Assembly (NCBI GenBank): GCA_902796625.1
Contig: CADBPX010000084.1
Coordinates: 1-9,178, forward strand
Direction of reading: 5' to 3'
Length of the DNA: 9,178 nt
Source of the DNA: an uncultured Pseudomonadota bacterium
GTDB lineage: Bacteria; Pseudomonadota; Alphaproteobacteria; RF32; CAG-239
A model generated the notes under the pieces. The model was given only the letters and a program-made list of their open reading frames with translations, was not told the origin of the DNA and did no database searches. This document shows positions 1-5,873 of this stretch, piece by piece; within the stretch, counting starts at the first letter, position 1; every line of letters begins with the position of its first letter. The position numbers and the translations under genes are program-made.

Positions 1-255
1 GACTTCTTCCAATGATGTATCCGTATCTTCTACGGTGTCGTGCAACAGAGCAGCTATGATTGTTGAACAATCTAATTTGTATTTGGTTAAAATTCCGGCA
101 ACCTCAATCGGGTGTGAATAGTAAGGATCTCCAGATGTACGCAACTGCGAACCATGTTTTTTCATGGCAAAAACGTAAGCTCTGTTAAGGGCTTCTTCAT
201 CAGCATAAGGATCATATGATTTAACAAGTTCAACCAGTTCGTATTGGCGTAGCAT
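1..255 (-). CDS. rel: Bifunctional (p)ppGpp synthetase/hydrolase, RelA/SpoT family, N-terminal part (truncated by window edge)
   Basis: This is the N-terminal 85 codons of a long RelA/SpoT homolog, an enzyme that makes and degrades (p)ppGpp in the stringent response. The visible part is the start of the HD hydrolase domain: residues 21-51 fit the first helices (ALNRAYVFAMKKHG, then SGDPYYSHPIEVAGIL), and HDTVEDT at 72-78 is the metal-binding HD motif typical of hydrolase-competent enzymes. The start ATG at 255 is preceded by AGAGG with 5-base spacing. It lies downstream of rpoZ on the same strand; rpoZ next to spoT/rel is a widespread proteobacterial arrangement. A terminator between them means rel may need its own promoter. 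The synthetase, TGS and ACT parts are outside the window, so synthetase activity cannot be judged here. The symbol is generic, because the alphaproteobacterial single copy is variously called rel, relA, spoT or rsh. Confidence 0.93.
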   Translation of the reverse strand, partial: MLRQYELVELVKSYDPYADEEALNRAYVFAMKKHGSQLRTSGDPYYSHPIEVAGILTKYKLDCSTIIAALLHDTVEDTDTSLEEV

Positions 256-271
256 TTTATCCTCTATATAC

Positions 272-314
272 AAAAAAAGCAAAACATATCATTTATGATA
301 TAATGTTTTGCTTT
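272..314 (-). terminator. Rho-independent terminator after rpoZ
   Basis: Read on the minus strand, AAAGCAAAACAT (314-303) pairs with ATGTTTTGCTTT (287-276) as a perfect 12-bp stem. The 15-base loop region can itself form a 5-bp ATCAT/ATGAT pairing. The stem runs into seven U (278-272). It sits between the rpoZ stop (339) and the rel start (255) and is oriented to end the rpoZ transcript. The stem is AT-rich with only three GC pairs, so termination could be incomplete and allow read-through into rel. Confidence 0.72.
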
Positions 315-326
315 ACGATTCGTTAA
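298..326 (-). promoter_or_regulatory. Weak candidate promoter for rel, overlapping the rpoZ terminator
   Basis: On the minus strand TTAACG (326-321) and TTATAT (303-298) are spaced by 17 bases. A GANTC sequence (GATTC on the plus strand, 317-321) touches the downstream edge of the -35. Transcription would start near 291, inside the terminator loop, so such an RNA would carry only the 3' half of the stem and escape termination. Both hexamers are weak matches and the region is very AT-rich, so chance is a real alternative. Confidence 0.25.
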
Positions 327-338
327 TTTTATTACTGG

Positions 339-803
339 CTATTCGAAATCATCACTTTCATCACTGAAGTCATCATCACCAAAGTCGGTATCATCATCAA
401 AATCTATATCAGATGCGTCTTCCAAGTCAAAATTATCGTCATCACCGCCGTGAATTTGCATGGAGTTACTGATGTCTTCATCGCTTAACATATCGCTGGA
501 GAAAGTTTCATCAAGATCTGAAAGCTCTTTCTCGGCCGATAATATTTCAACTTCTTCGTCTTCCGGTTCTTCGACTTCAACATATTTTTGTAATCCCATA
601 ACCAGAGATTTTTGTAAATCTTCGATACTAACCTTATTTTCAGATATTTCCCTTAAGGCAACAACCGAGTTTTTATCGTTATCCCTGTCTACAAGAATAC
701 GTGAGCCAGACTCTATATCTTTCGCGCGTTGTGCCGCAATCAAAACCAAATCATAACGATTCGGAATTTTATCAATACAATCTTCGACTGTAACTCTAGC
801 CAT
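339..803 (-). CDS. rpoZ: RNA polymerase omega subunit with long acidic C-terminal tail
   Basis: Omega binds the beta' subunit, helps assemble RNA polymerase and in proteobacteria forms part of a ppGpp site. Residues 1-73 are a standard omega core: MARVTVEDC at the start, then IPNRYDLVLIAAQRAKDI (13-30) and NKNSVVALREI-like text near 44-53. From about residue 76 to 154 the protein is a low-complexity acidic tail: 37 of these 79 residues are Asp or Glu, with a single Lys (92). E. coli omega is about 91 residues, so roughly 60 residues are extra; extended omegas do occur in Alphaproteobacteria. The ATG at 803 has an AAAGGGATGG purine-rich stretch upstream. A good promoter lies at 843-871 and a terminator at 272-314, so it may be a one-gene transcript with partial read-through to rel. 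The core identification is certain; the tail's role is unknown. Confidence 0.96.
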   Translation of the reverse strand: MARVTVEDCIDKIPNRYDLVLIAAQRAKDIESGSRILVDRDNDKNSVVALREISENKVSIEDLQKSLVMGLQKYVEVEEPEDEEVEILSAEKELSDLDETFSSDMLSDEDISNSMQIHGGDDDNFDLEDASDIDFDDDTDFGDDDFSDESDDFE

Positions 804-842
804 TTCTATTCCATCCCTTTATATTAAATTAGATTTTGCCTC

Positions 843-871
843 TTTATATATGATATATTTGCCAAATGCAA
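843..871 (-). promoter_or_regulatory. Candidate sigma70-type promoter for rpoZ
   Basis: On the minus strand TTGCAT (871-866) and TATAAA (848-843) are separated by 17 bases. An eight-A tract lies directly upstream (880-873), resembling an UP element. The -35 begins only 14 bases after the stop codon of the upstream secreted-protein gene, so rpoZ appears to have its own promoter rather than relying on that gene. Transcription would start near 836, giving a leader of about 33 bases. Confidence 0.55.
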
Positions 872-884
872 GTTTTTTTTATAT

Positions 885-2126
885 TTATGGTAAAATTATC
901 GGGGTTCCCAGATAATGAGTGCCAATTTTGCGCAATTCTTTTTTTAATTTTTCAGTAACCGGCTGAACGGCATCAATATTTTCCGGAGTTGTTTCATATA
1001 AGCGAATTGTTGCTTCAATGAAATCTTTTTGCTGTTTGCGTTCTTGCGCAGTAAAATTCATATAGCGAAGTTGTTGATAGGCAAAACCTTTTTTAAACAA
1101 GCGGATCATTCCTATATCGCTTAATGTCGAAGAAGTAACGCGATATGCTTTGATGGTTTTATCGCAGGTATATGCCCAGTCATCGATTCCAAATCCTTCG
1201 TTTCCGATAACTTGTTGAAATTCAGTTCTTTTGTTGCTCCATTTTATTTTTCTGGCCACAGTTTGGCAAGGATTGACAATTGTTCGTAAGAAGGCAATGT
1301 CGCGCGGTATGCCGTTTTTTTCATCCCAGTATTGTAATAAATTATCAAGCATCATGAAACGAAATTCATAATCATTTTGTTTTCTAAAGTCATCTAATCT
1401 GTTTAGAGTTGATATAAAAGCTACGACATCAGCTTGAGATAACGGGGTGTTTTTATCAGCATTGTAGTGCCTTATGCCGATGTTTTGCTTTTTACCTTGG
1501 GAAAATCGACTATAATCGTCAATAGAAACATTGTTTTTTATCCGTTCAATAAATTCGGGGTTTATTTTTACACGGACAGTCTTTTCTAGATGTTGGCGTT
1601 TTTGCGGTTTTTCACGGTTGAAGATACCTTCTCCCCATAACTCAGGCATTAAATACAGATATAGTTCAGGCGAAACAAAGCGTAAATTCGGAATGTTTTG
1701 AACTTTTGAGGCTATGCGGGTCGGAAATTGATTTTTCGTTTCCTTTATTCCCGGCATATCTAATATTTTTCCAGATAAACCGCGTACTGAATGCAGCATA
1801 GGACCAATGTACGGATAGAAGTCTTTTGGCATTCGTTTAAGGTCTTGATAGATGCTTTCTTCGTCGGCATTTTGCAATCTTTTTTCAATTGAGCCGAAGT
1901 ATGTTATATCTTTTTTGAAATCAGTATCAAATGCAGTCGGCATATTCCATGAAAGATCATAACGCCAATCATAGTCACTGTTGCTGTTTTTATATTCTCT
2001 TTCCAACTTCCATAGCGCCGGAATATTCTCCGACAAATCTATGTCAAATGTGTTATCATAGTTCTTGAGCTGAGCAAAGCTCGGTATGGCGAAAAAATAA
2101 AAAAATATAAAAAATATAAAGCGCAT
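885..2126 (-). CDS. Secreted or periplasmic protein of unknown function, 413 aa
   Basis: I do not recognise this protein. The N-terminus is a clear Sec signal peptide: Arg2, then a strongly hydrophobic Phe/Ile core (residues 3-14), and a likely signal peptidase I site after SFA (16-18) with Gln19 as the new N-terminus. No lipobox cysteine is present, so it is probably soluble periplasmic or secreted. The mature part is rich in charged and aromatic residues, has no further membrane segment, and contains exactly two cysteines (287 and 321), which could form a disulfide. The C-terminal third looks mostly helical (for example QERKQQKDFIEATIRLYET). The start ATG at 2126 is well set by GGAGG 5 bases upstream. 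It is divergent from gcrA (122-base gap) and precedes rpoZ, which has its own promoter. Codon use looks like its neighbours, so there is no sign of recent transfer. The gene call is firm; function is open. Confidence 0.85.
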   Translation of the reverse strand: MRFIFFIFFYFFAIPSFAQLKNYDNTFDIDLSENIPALWKLEREYKNSNSDYDWRYDLSWNMPTAFDTDFKKDITYFGSIEKRLQNADEESIYQDLKRMPKDFYPYIGPMLHSVRGLSGKILDMPGIKETKNQFPTRIASKVQNIPNLRFVSPELYLYLMPELWGEGIFNREKPQKRQHLEKTVRVKINPEFIERIKNNVSIDDYSRFSQGKKQNIGIRHYNADKNTPLSQADVVAFISTLNRLDDFRKQNDYEFRFMMLDNLLQYWDEKNGIPRDIAFLRTIVNPCQTVARKIKWSNKRTEFQQVIGNEGFGIDDWAYTCDKTIKAYRVTSSTLSDIGMIRLFKKGFAYQQLRYMNFTAQERKQQKDFIEATIRLYETTPENIDAVQPVTEKLKKELRKIGTHYLGTPIILP

Positions 2127-2187
2127 TTAAACCTCCGATACTATTATATAATGGAAAAAGCTAAAAAAAAATAAAAAAAGTAAATTA

Positions 2188-2216
2188 TTGCTGGACAGGC
2201 GACAAATTATTATATA
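2188..2216 (+). promoter_or_regulatory. Candidate sigma70-type promoter for gcrA
   Basis: TTGCTG (2188-2193) and TATATA (2211-2216) are separated by 17 bases. The predicted start near 2223 gives a leader of about 26 bases carrying the AGGAG ribosome binding site (2238-2242). An A-rich stretch (2155-2184) lies upstream. I see no GANTC and no TTAA-N7-TTAA (CtrA-type) site inside this promoter, unlike what is described for Caulobacter gcrA. The divergent gene at 2126 has only a TATAAT-like sequence (minus strand, 2148-2143) without a convincing -35. Confidence 0.5.
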
Positions 2217-2248
2217 AATTAAAGGAAAATTTCAGTTAGGAGAAGAAA

Positions 2249-2707
2249 ATGGCTTGGACAAAGGAAATGGTTGAACAACTGCAAAAAATGTGGTCAGAGG
2301 GTTTAACCGCAAATGAAATAGCTAAGAAAATAGGAGTGTCAAAAAATTCTATTGTCGGAAAGGTGCATCGTTTGTGTCTGAAAGCTCGTCCGTCTCCGAT
2401 CAAGAAAAAAGAAGATAATGTTGAATCAATAGATGTTAGTCAATCAGAGATGATTGACGATATTCAGGTTGAATCTTCAGTTGCAGAAGAAAAACTAGAA
2501 ACAAAGGCTCCAGTGGCTGCTTCAGAAAGAAAAAAAACAACACGGACTGAGATAAAATTGGTTGAATTAGATAGTCACACCTGTCGTTGGCCGATTGGTG
2601 ATCCGCGCGATGATGATTTTTGTTTTTGCGGTAAAAAAGTCAGAACCGGACAAACGTATTGTGATGAACATTCGGCTATGGCATATGTGAAGGCTTTGCA
2701 TAAATAA
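2249..2707 (+). CDS. gcrA: GcrA cell-cycle regulator
   Basis: GcrA is an alphaproteobacterial transcription coactivator that binds sigma70 and, in Caulobacter, recognises promoters with GANTC sites methylated by CcrM. Residues 2-45 form the DNA-binding domain: AWTKEMVEQLQKMWSEGLTA, then EIAKKIGVSKNSIVGKVHRL with an obvious helix-turn-helix. Residues 50-100 are a variable charged linker. The C-terminal sigma-interacting region (about 104-148) has the family signature CRWPIGDP (112-119), FCFCG (124-128), YC (137-138) and EH (140-141); C112, C125, C127, C138 and H141 look metal-ligand-like. The 152-residue length is close to that of known GcrA proteins. AGGAG lies 6 bases before the ATG. The stop is 3 bases from the end of the convergent gene with no visible terminator between. 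Several GANTC sites occur in the window, but whether CcrM is present cannot be told. Confidence 0.95.
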   Translation: MAWTKEMVEQLQKMWSEGLTANEIAKKIGVSKNSIVGKVHRLCLKARPSPIKKKEDNVESIDVSQSEMIDDIQVESSVAEEKLETKAPVAASERKKTTRTEIKLVELDSHTCRWPIGDPRDDDFCFCGKKVRTGQTYCDEHSAMAYVKALHK

Positions 2708-2710
2708 TAT

Positions 2711-3559
2711 CTATTTGTAGATGTAACCGTTTGTAATAATTTTGGTTGTGTATAAAATAAAACATTTTCCCGGTTGGTTGCCATTAACATACATTCGATG
2801 ATATTGGTCTTTTCTGGTTCCGGTGTCTAAAATTGATCCGTTAGGCATGATTACGTTAACCAGTATTCCTTCTATGTGGACTATGTCGCCAGCAGCAAGC
2901 ATTTTAAGAGCTTTATTTATTCGTTCATTTGCTGGAATCGGGTGGTAATTGTTATATTCGGCATTATTTATGTGCGGTGCACATTTCTCATAAGCTTTTT
3001 GACTTTTAGCTATTTGAGCTTCTGATTTATGTGTGAAGCCGGATGCAAAAGATTCTCGGTATAATACATCTTTACATTTTATCTTTCCCAAGCGTTCTTC
3101 ATGTTCAAATTCGAAAAGAGAAAATATTTCCGGTTTAGCCATATTTCCGATAACAATAATTAAATCTTGCGGTACAAGATTTATATATTCTTTTTGATTT
3201 TTACCGCGATAGAAGTTGTTCCAAAATGTGTCATAATGATCAACATAAGCTATTTTTCCGGTAACATTATATGCGGTTTGCGGGGAAATATGGTATTTTA
3301 GTCCATTGCGAATGATTGTAAAATCAGGTTGATTAATATCATTGTAGTAATCTTGTTCGGATATTGTCAGTGTCCGGTCATATTTCTCTCCCCACATAAG
3401 CGGGTATAGAATTCTTTGAAACGGACGCGGAAAAAATAAAATTGCGGCAAGCAGGCAAAGAAACAGTTTCTTTACAAATTTAAGAAAAACGTTATTTCTA
3501 CGTCTCTTTTGTCGTTTTAATCGGCTATTTTCGAGCCTGGCTTGCCAGATTTTATTCAT
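2711..3559 (-). CDS. Membrane-anchored protein of unknown function with a conserved C-terminal domain, 282 aa
   Basis: No named family is assigned. The N-terminus is very basic (residues 13-31, KRQKRRR then FVKK), followed by one hydrophobic segment (about 32-43, LFLCLLAAILFF); this predicts a single-pass inner-membrane anchor with the N-terminus in the cytoplasm and the rest in the periplasm. The C-terminal part (about residues 200-278) has the pattern NNYHPIPANERI, KMLAAGDIVHIEGILVNV, then TGTRKDQY and GKCFILYTTKI. This resembles a recurring proteobacterial domain with an IPAN stretch, GD.V.l.G.LV, a T/S-R-D block and a final C-x-x-x-Y, seen in uncharacterised proteins; that link is from memory and is an inference. 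The ATG lies within the end of gltX (8-base overlap, ATGAATAA), indicating coupling to gltX translation. The stop is 3 bases from the gcrA stop, tail to tail. The gene call is firm; function is unknown. Confidence 0.82.
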   Translation of the reverse strand: MNKIWQARLENSRLKRQKRRRNNVFLKFVKKLFLCLLAAILFFPRPFQRILYPLMWGEKYDRTLTISEQDYYNDINQPDFTIIRNGLKYHISPQTAYNVTGKIAYVDHYDTFWNNFYRGKNQKEYINLVPQDLIIVIGNMAKPEIFSLFEFEHEERLGKIKCKDVLYRESFASGFTHKSEAQIAKSQKAYEKCAPHINNAEYNNYHPIPANERINKALKMLAAGDIVHIEGILVNVIMPNGSILDTGTRKDQYHRMYVNGNQPGKCFILYTTKIITNGYIYK

Positions 3560-4991
3560 TGTTCAATTTTTTCAGGGCATCATTAAGTCTTTTAATCGTC
3601 TCATTTTTTCCGAGAATAACGGCAATCTCGGTAGCTCCGCCCGGCGTAGTTTCTTTGCCGGATAAAGCAATGCGAACAGGGTAAAGAATTTGTCCGTTTT
3701 TCATGCCATTGGCTTCGGCCAATGATTTCAAAGTCTCAAAAAGATGCTCATTGGTCCATTCATTGGTTTCTGACAATACCGGTAGCACTAATTTAAGCGA
3801 TTTCTGAGCTGTTTGAATGTCTGTTTTCATCTTTTTATTGTCGTACAGAGTCAGATCATATTCCGGGACTTTTTTTATAAAATCAATCTGTTCTTCTATT
3901 TGTCCCAGAGTTTCAATTCGAGGCTGTAATGTGGCACTGAGAGCTTTTGTATTGACGGTTTCAGCGATGTCTGTATAATATTTTTTTGCCAATTGATGAA
4001 AATCATCAGCGGTAAGATTGCGAATGTAACAACCGTTCATCCAAGTAAGTTTGGTTATATCAAAGATTGCCGGAGATTTATTTAAACGCTCGCTGGAGAA
4101 AATTTTTTCAAGTTCGGCAAGTGAAAATATTTCTCTTTCATCACCTGGATTCCAGCCAAGAAGGGCTATATAGTTAAGAATGGCTTCCGGCAAGTATCCT
4201 TTGGCTACTAAATCTTGGAAAGAAGCATCGCCGTTACGTTTGCTTAATTTATGTTGAGCATCTTTCATTACCGGTGGTACGTGCACGTAAATAGGCGGAG
4301 TCCAACCAAATGCTTCGTAAATAAGGTTATATTTAGGTGTTGACGATATGTATTCATTGCCCCGAACAACATGAGATATTTGCATTAAATGGTCATCGAC
4401 AACGTTGGCAAAATTGTATGTTGGCAAGCCATCACTTTTCAGAAGAACTCCTTCATCAAGTTCATCGTAGTCAATTTCGATATCACCATACACAACGTCA
4501 TGAAAGGTGGAGGTTCCTTTTTTATTAATTTTTTGTCTTACTACATATGGTTCTCCTGAAGCAATGCGAGATTTGGCCTCCTCAATAGAAATATTGCGGC
4601 ACGGGTCTTTAATTTTAAGATGTTTTACGGTTTCGTCTTCTTCAAGATTTTCCTCATCTTTTTGTGCGCAAAAACAATAGTATGCTCCACCAAGTTCAAC
4701 CAATTTGTGAGCGTATTCGGCATAAATGTTTTTTCTTTCAGACTGAATATACGGCCCATAATTTCCCCCTACATCCGGACCTTCATCCCAGTTCATACCC
4801 ACTCTTTTTAATGTTTGGAATATGATGTCTGTTGCACCGTCGACATAACGTTTTTGATCGGTATCTTCAATGCGCAAAATAAAATCACCGCCATTTGACT
4901 TAGCGATCAAGTATTCATAAAGTGCCGTGCGTAAATTGCCAATATGCATATAGCCGGTCGGGCTTGGAGCAAATCTGGTTCTTGTTCTCAT
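3552..4991 (-). CDS. gltX: Glutamyl-tRNA synthetase
   Basis: A class I aminoacyl-tRNA synthetase that charges tRNA-Glu (and tRNA-Gln in organisms lacking GlnRS) in the cytoplasm. The Rossmann-fold catalytic domain begins RTRFAPSPTGYMHIGNLRTA with the HIGH-type motif at 16-19 (HIGN); FILRIEDTD (37-45) and GLPTYNFANVVDDH (188-201) are also classic; KLSKR at 248-252 is the second signature. Residues from about 310 form the helical anticodon-binding part, which is divergent as usual. At 479 residues the length matches bacterial GluRS. The zinc-type insert has CFC (106-108) and C131, but the position two residues after C131 is Asn, where E. coli GluRS has its fourth (His) ligand. GAGG lies 7 bases before the start ATG. 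The 114-base gap to elbB contains a candidate promoter. Alphaproteobacteria often carry two gltX copies, and only one is visible here. Confidence 0.97.
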   Translation of the reverse strand: MRTRTRFAPSPTGYMHIGNLRTALYEYLIAKSNGGDFILRIEDTDQKRYVDGATDIIFQTLKRVGMNWDEGPDVGGNYGPYIQSERKNIYAEYAHKLVELGGAYYCFCAQKDEENLEEDETVKHLKIKDPCRNISIEEAKSRIASGEPYVVRQKINKKGTSTFHDVVYGDIEIDYDELDEGVLLKSDGLPTYNFANVVDDHLMQISHVVRGNEYISSTPKYNLIYEAFGWTPPIYVHVPPVMKDAQHKLSKRNGDASFQDLVAKGYLPEAILNYIALLGWNPGDEREIFSLAELEKIFSSERLNKSPAIFDITKLTWMNGCYIRNLTADDFHQLAKKYYTDIAETVNTKALSATLQPRIETLGQIEEQIDFIKKVPEYDLTLYDNKKMKTDIQTAQKSLKLVLPVLSETNEWTNEHLFETLKSLAEANGMKNGQILYPVRIALSGKETTPGGATEIAVILGKNETIKRLNDALKKLNNE

Positions 4992-5027
4992 TGTTTTTCC
5001 TCACTATCTAGATGTCTTGCTTTGAAT

Positions 5028-5055
5028 ACAATAGAACAAAAAATGATGAATGCAA
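5028..5055 (-). promoter_or_regulatory. Candidate promoter for gltX
   Basis: In the 114-base elbB-gltX gap, the minus strand shows TTGCAT (5055-5050), a 16-base spacer and TATTGT (5033-5028). A seven-A tract (5065-5059) lies just upstream. The A-tract plus ACTTGCATT arrangement is nearly the same as at the rpoZ promoter. The -10 is imperfect. Read-through from elbB is also possible, because no clear terminator follows elbB. Confidence 0.45.
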
Positions 5056-5105
5056 GTGTTTTTTTCCGGTATATGTCAGTTAAATCCGTGAAATCATATC
5101 AAAAG

Positions 5106-5777
5106 TTATTTGTTTTTGATAAGTTGGCACATGGCTCCGACCATATTTTGTGCGCCTTGGCATACGTCAAGCATGTTTGTGGCAAGCATATAAGCCGGTG
5201 TTGTGCAAATTCTGTTTTCTTTGTCTATGCAAACATCGGTTACCCCGACTTCTTCATGAACAGCACCGAGTTTTTCTAGTTTTTGCGCTACATCGCCTCC
5301 GGCACCGAGTGTAAAGTGAATATGCTTATCTGCCAGTACTAATGCCAGTAATACCGGAGCTATGCACATTGCACCAATAACAATTTTATTGTCATAACAT
5401 TTACGAATAACTGCTCTTATGCTGTTATTTACCGAGCATAATGTGCCCTTAGAAGCAAAATCGCACCAGTTTGTAATTGCCCCTAAGCCTCCGGGAAAAA
5501 TTATACCATCATATTTATTAACATCAAACTCACTGATGTCTAAGATGTTTCCGCGAGCAATACGAGCCGATTCCTGTAAGACATTGCGAGTTTCCGGCAT
5601 CGGCTGGTTATTCAGATGATTAATAACAGCCGCTTGCTTTATGTCAGGGGCAAAGCATTGATATGTACACCCCATATTCTCAATGCAAAGCAACGCTAAG
5701 ACTGCTTCATGAATTTCAGAACCGTCAGCGCGACCGCATCCTGACAATACAACGGCAAAATGTGGATTTTTTTCCAT
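5106..5777 (-). CDS. elbB: ElbB-like glyoxalase III / isoprenoid biosynthesis-associated protein (DJ-1/PfpI superfamily)
   Basis: The protein matches E. coli ElbB along its length. Visible signatures are SGCG (12-15), DGSEIHEAVL (18-27), CFAPD (41-45), VINHL (51-55), ETRNVL..SARIARG (62-76), FPGGLGA (94-100), GAMCIAP (135-141) and CTTPAYMLA (191-199). Cys138 in GAMCIAP is the expected nucleophile-elbow cysteine of the superfamily. ElbB has been reported to have weak glyoxalase III activity; its older link to isoprenoid synthesis is indirect, so the physiological role is uncertain. At 223 residues the length is normal. AGGAG precedes the ATG by 8 bases. It is the first gene of the minus-strand chain leading to gltX, and diverges from the M16 peptidase gene with which it shares an overlapping promoter region containing a palindrome. 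Confidence 0.93.
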   Translation of the reverse strand: MEKNPHFAVVLSGCGRADGSEIHEAVLALLCIENMGCTYQCFAPDIKQAAVINHLNNQPMPETRNVLQESARIARGNILDISEFDVNKYDGIIFPGGLGAITNWCDFASKGTLCSVNNSIRAVIRKCYDNKIVIGAMCIAPVLLALVLADKHIHFTLGAGGDVAQKLEKLGAVHEEVGVTDVCIDKENRICTTPAYMLATNMLDVCQGAQNMVGAMCQLIKNK

Positions 5778-5805
5778 TATTATTACTCCTATGAGAATAT
5801 TTATA

Positions 5806-5833
5806 TTGATTTATCTTAATCTGACAATATAAT
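5806..5833 (+). promoter_or_regulatory. Promoter for the M16 peptidase gene
   Basis: TTGATT (5806-5811), a 16-base spacer and a perfect TATAAT (5828-5833). The start would be near 5840, giving a leader of about 34 bases. The -10 lies at the centre of the palindrome at 5822-5840 and the whole element overlaps the divergent elbB promoter, so both polymerases cannot occupy the region together. Confidence 0.6.
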
Positions 5834-5841
5834 ACTGTCAA
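5813..5841 (-). promoter_or_regulatory. Promoter for elbB
   Basis: On the minus strand a perfect -35, TTGACA (5841-5836), is followed after 17 bases by TAAGAT (5818-5813). Transcription would start near 5806 and give a leader of about 29 bases with AGGAG. The -35 coincides with one arm of the 19-bp palindrome at 5822-5840, so a protein bound there should block polymerase. Confidence 0.6.
5822..5840. promoter_or_regulatory. 19-bp near-perfect palindrome, candidate operator between elbB and the M16 gene
   Basis: TGACAATATAATACTGTCA reads almost the same on both strands: 8 of 9 base pairs around the central A are complementary, the single exception being A5827/C5835. The arms are TGACA and TGTCA with 9 bases between. 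Its left half and centre hold the M16 gene -10, and its right arm is the elbB -35. The geometry suits a dimeric helix-turn-helix repressor acting on both genes. The binding protein is not identifiable from this window. Confidence 0.5.
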
Positions 5842-5873
5842 ATCGATTTTTTAATAAGAAGGAAAAATTTTTT

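Noticed and set aside
460..756. 98-codon open frame on the plus strand antisense to rpoZ, rich in Ser
   Set aside because: It is the mirror of the Asp/Glu-rich omega tail (GAT/GAA codons read as Ser/Phe on the other strand), has no ribosome binding site, and rpoZ is unmistakable.
2143..2171. TATAAT-like sequence upstream of the 413-residue protein on the minus strand as its promoter
   Set aside because: The -35 position is a plain T-run and the start would fall on the ribosome binding site, leaving almost no leader; not convincing enough to annotate.
5098..5120. ATCAAAA/TTTTGAT inverted repeat at the end of elbB, possible terminator
   Set aside because: On the minus strand no U-run follows the stem, and half of the repeat lies inside the coding region.
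4944..5279. 111-codon plus-strand frame spanning the elbB-gltX gap
   Set aside because: It overlaps the start of gltX and the end of elbB in antisense, has no recognisable domain or good start signal, and reads as random composition.
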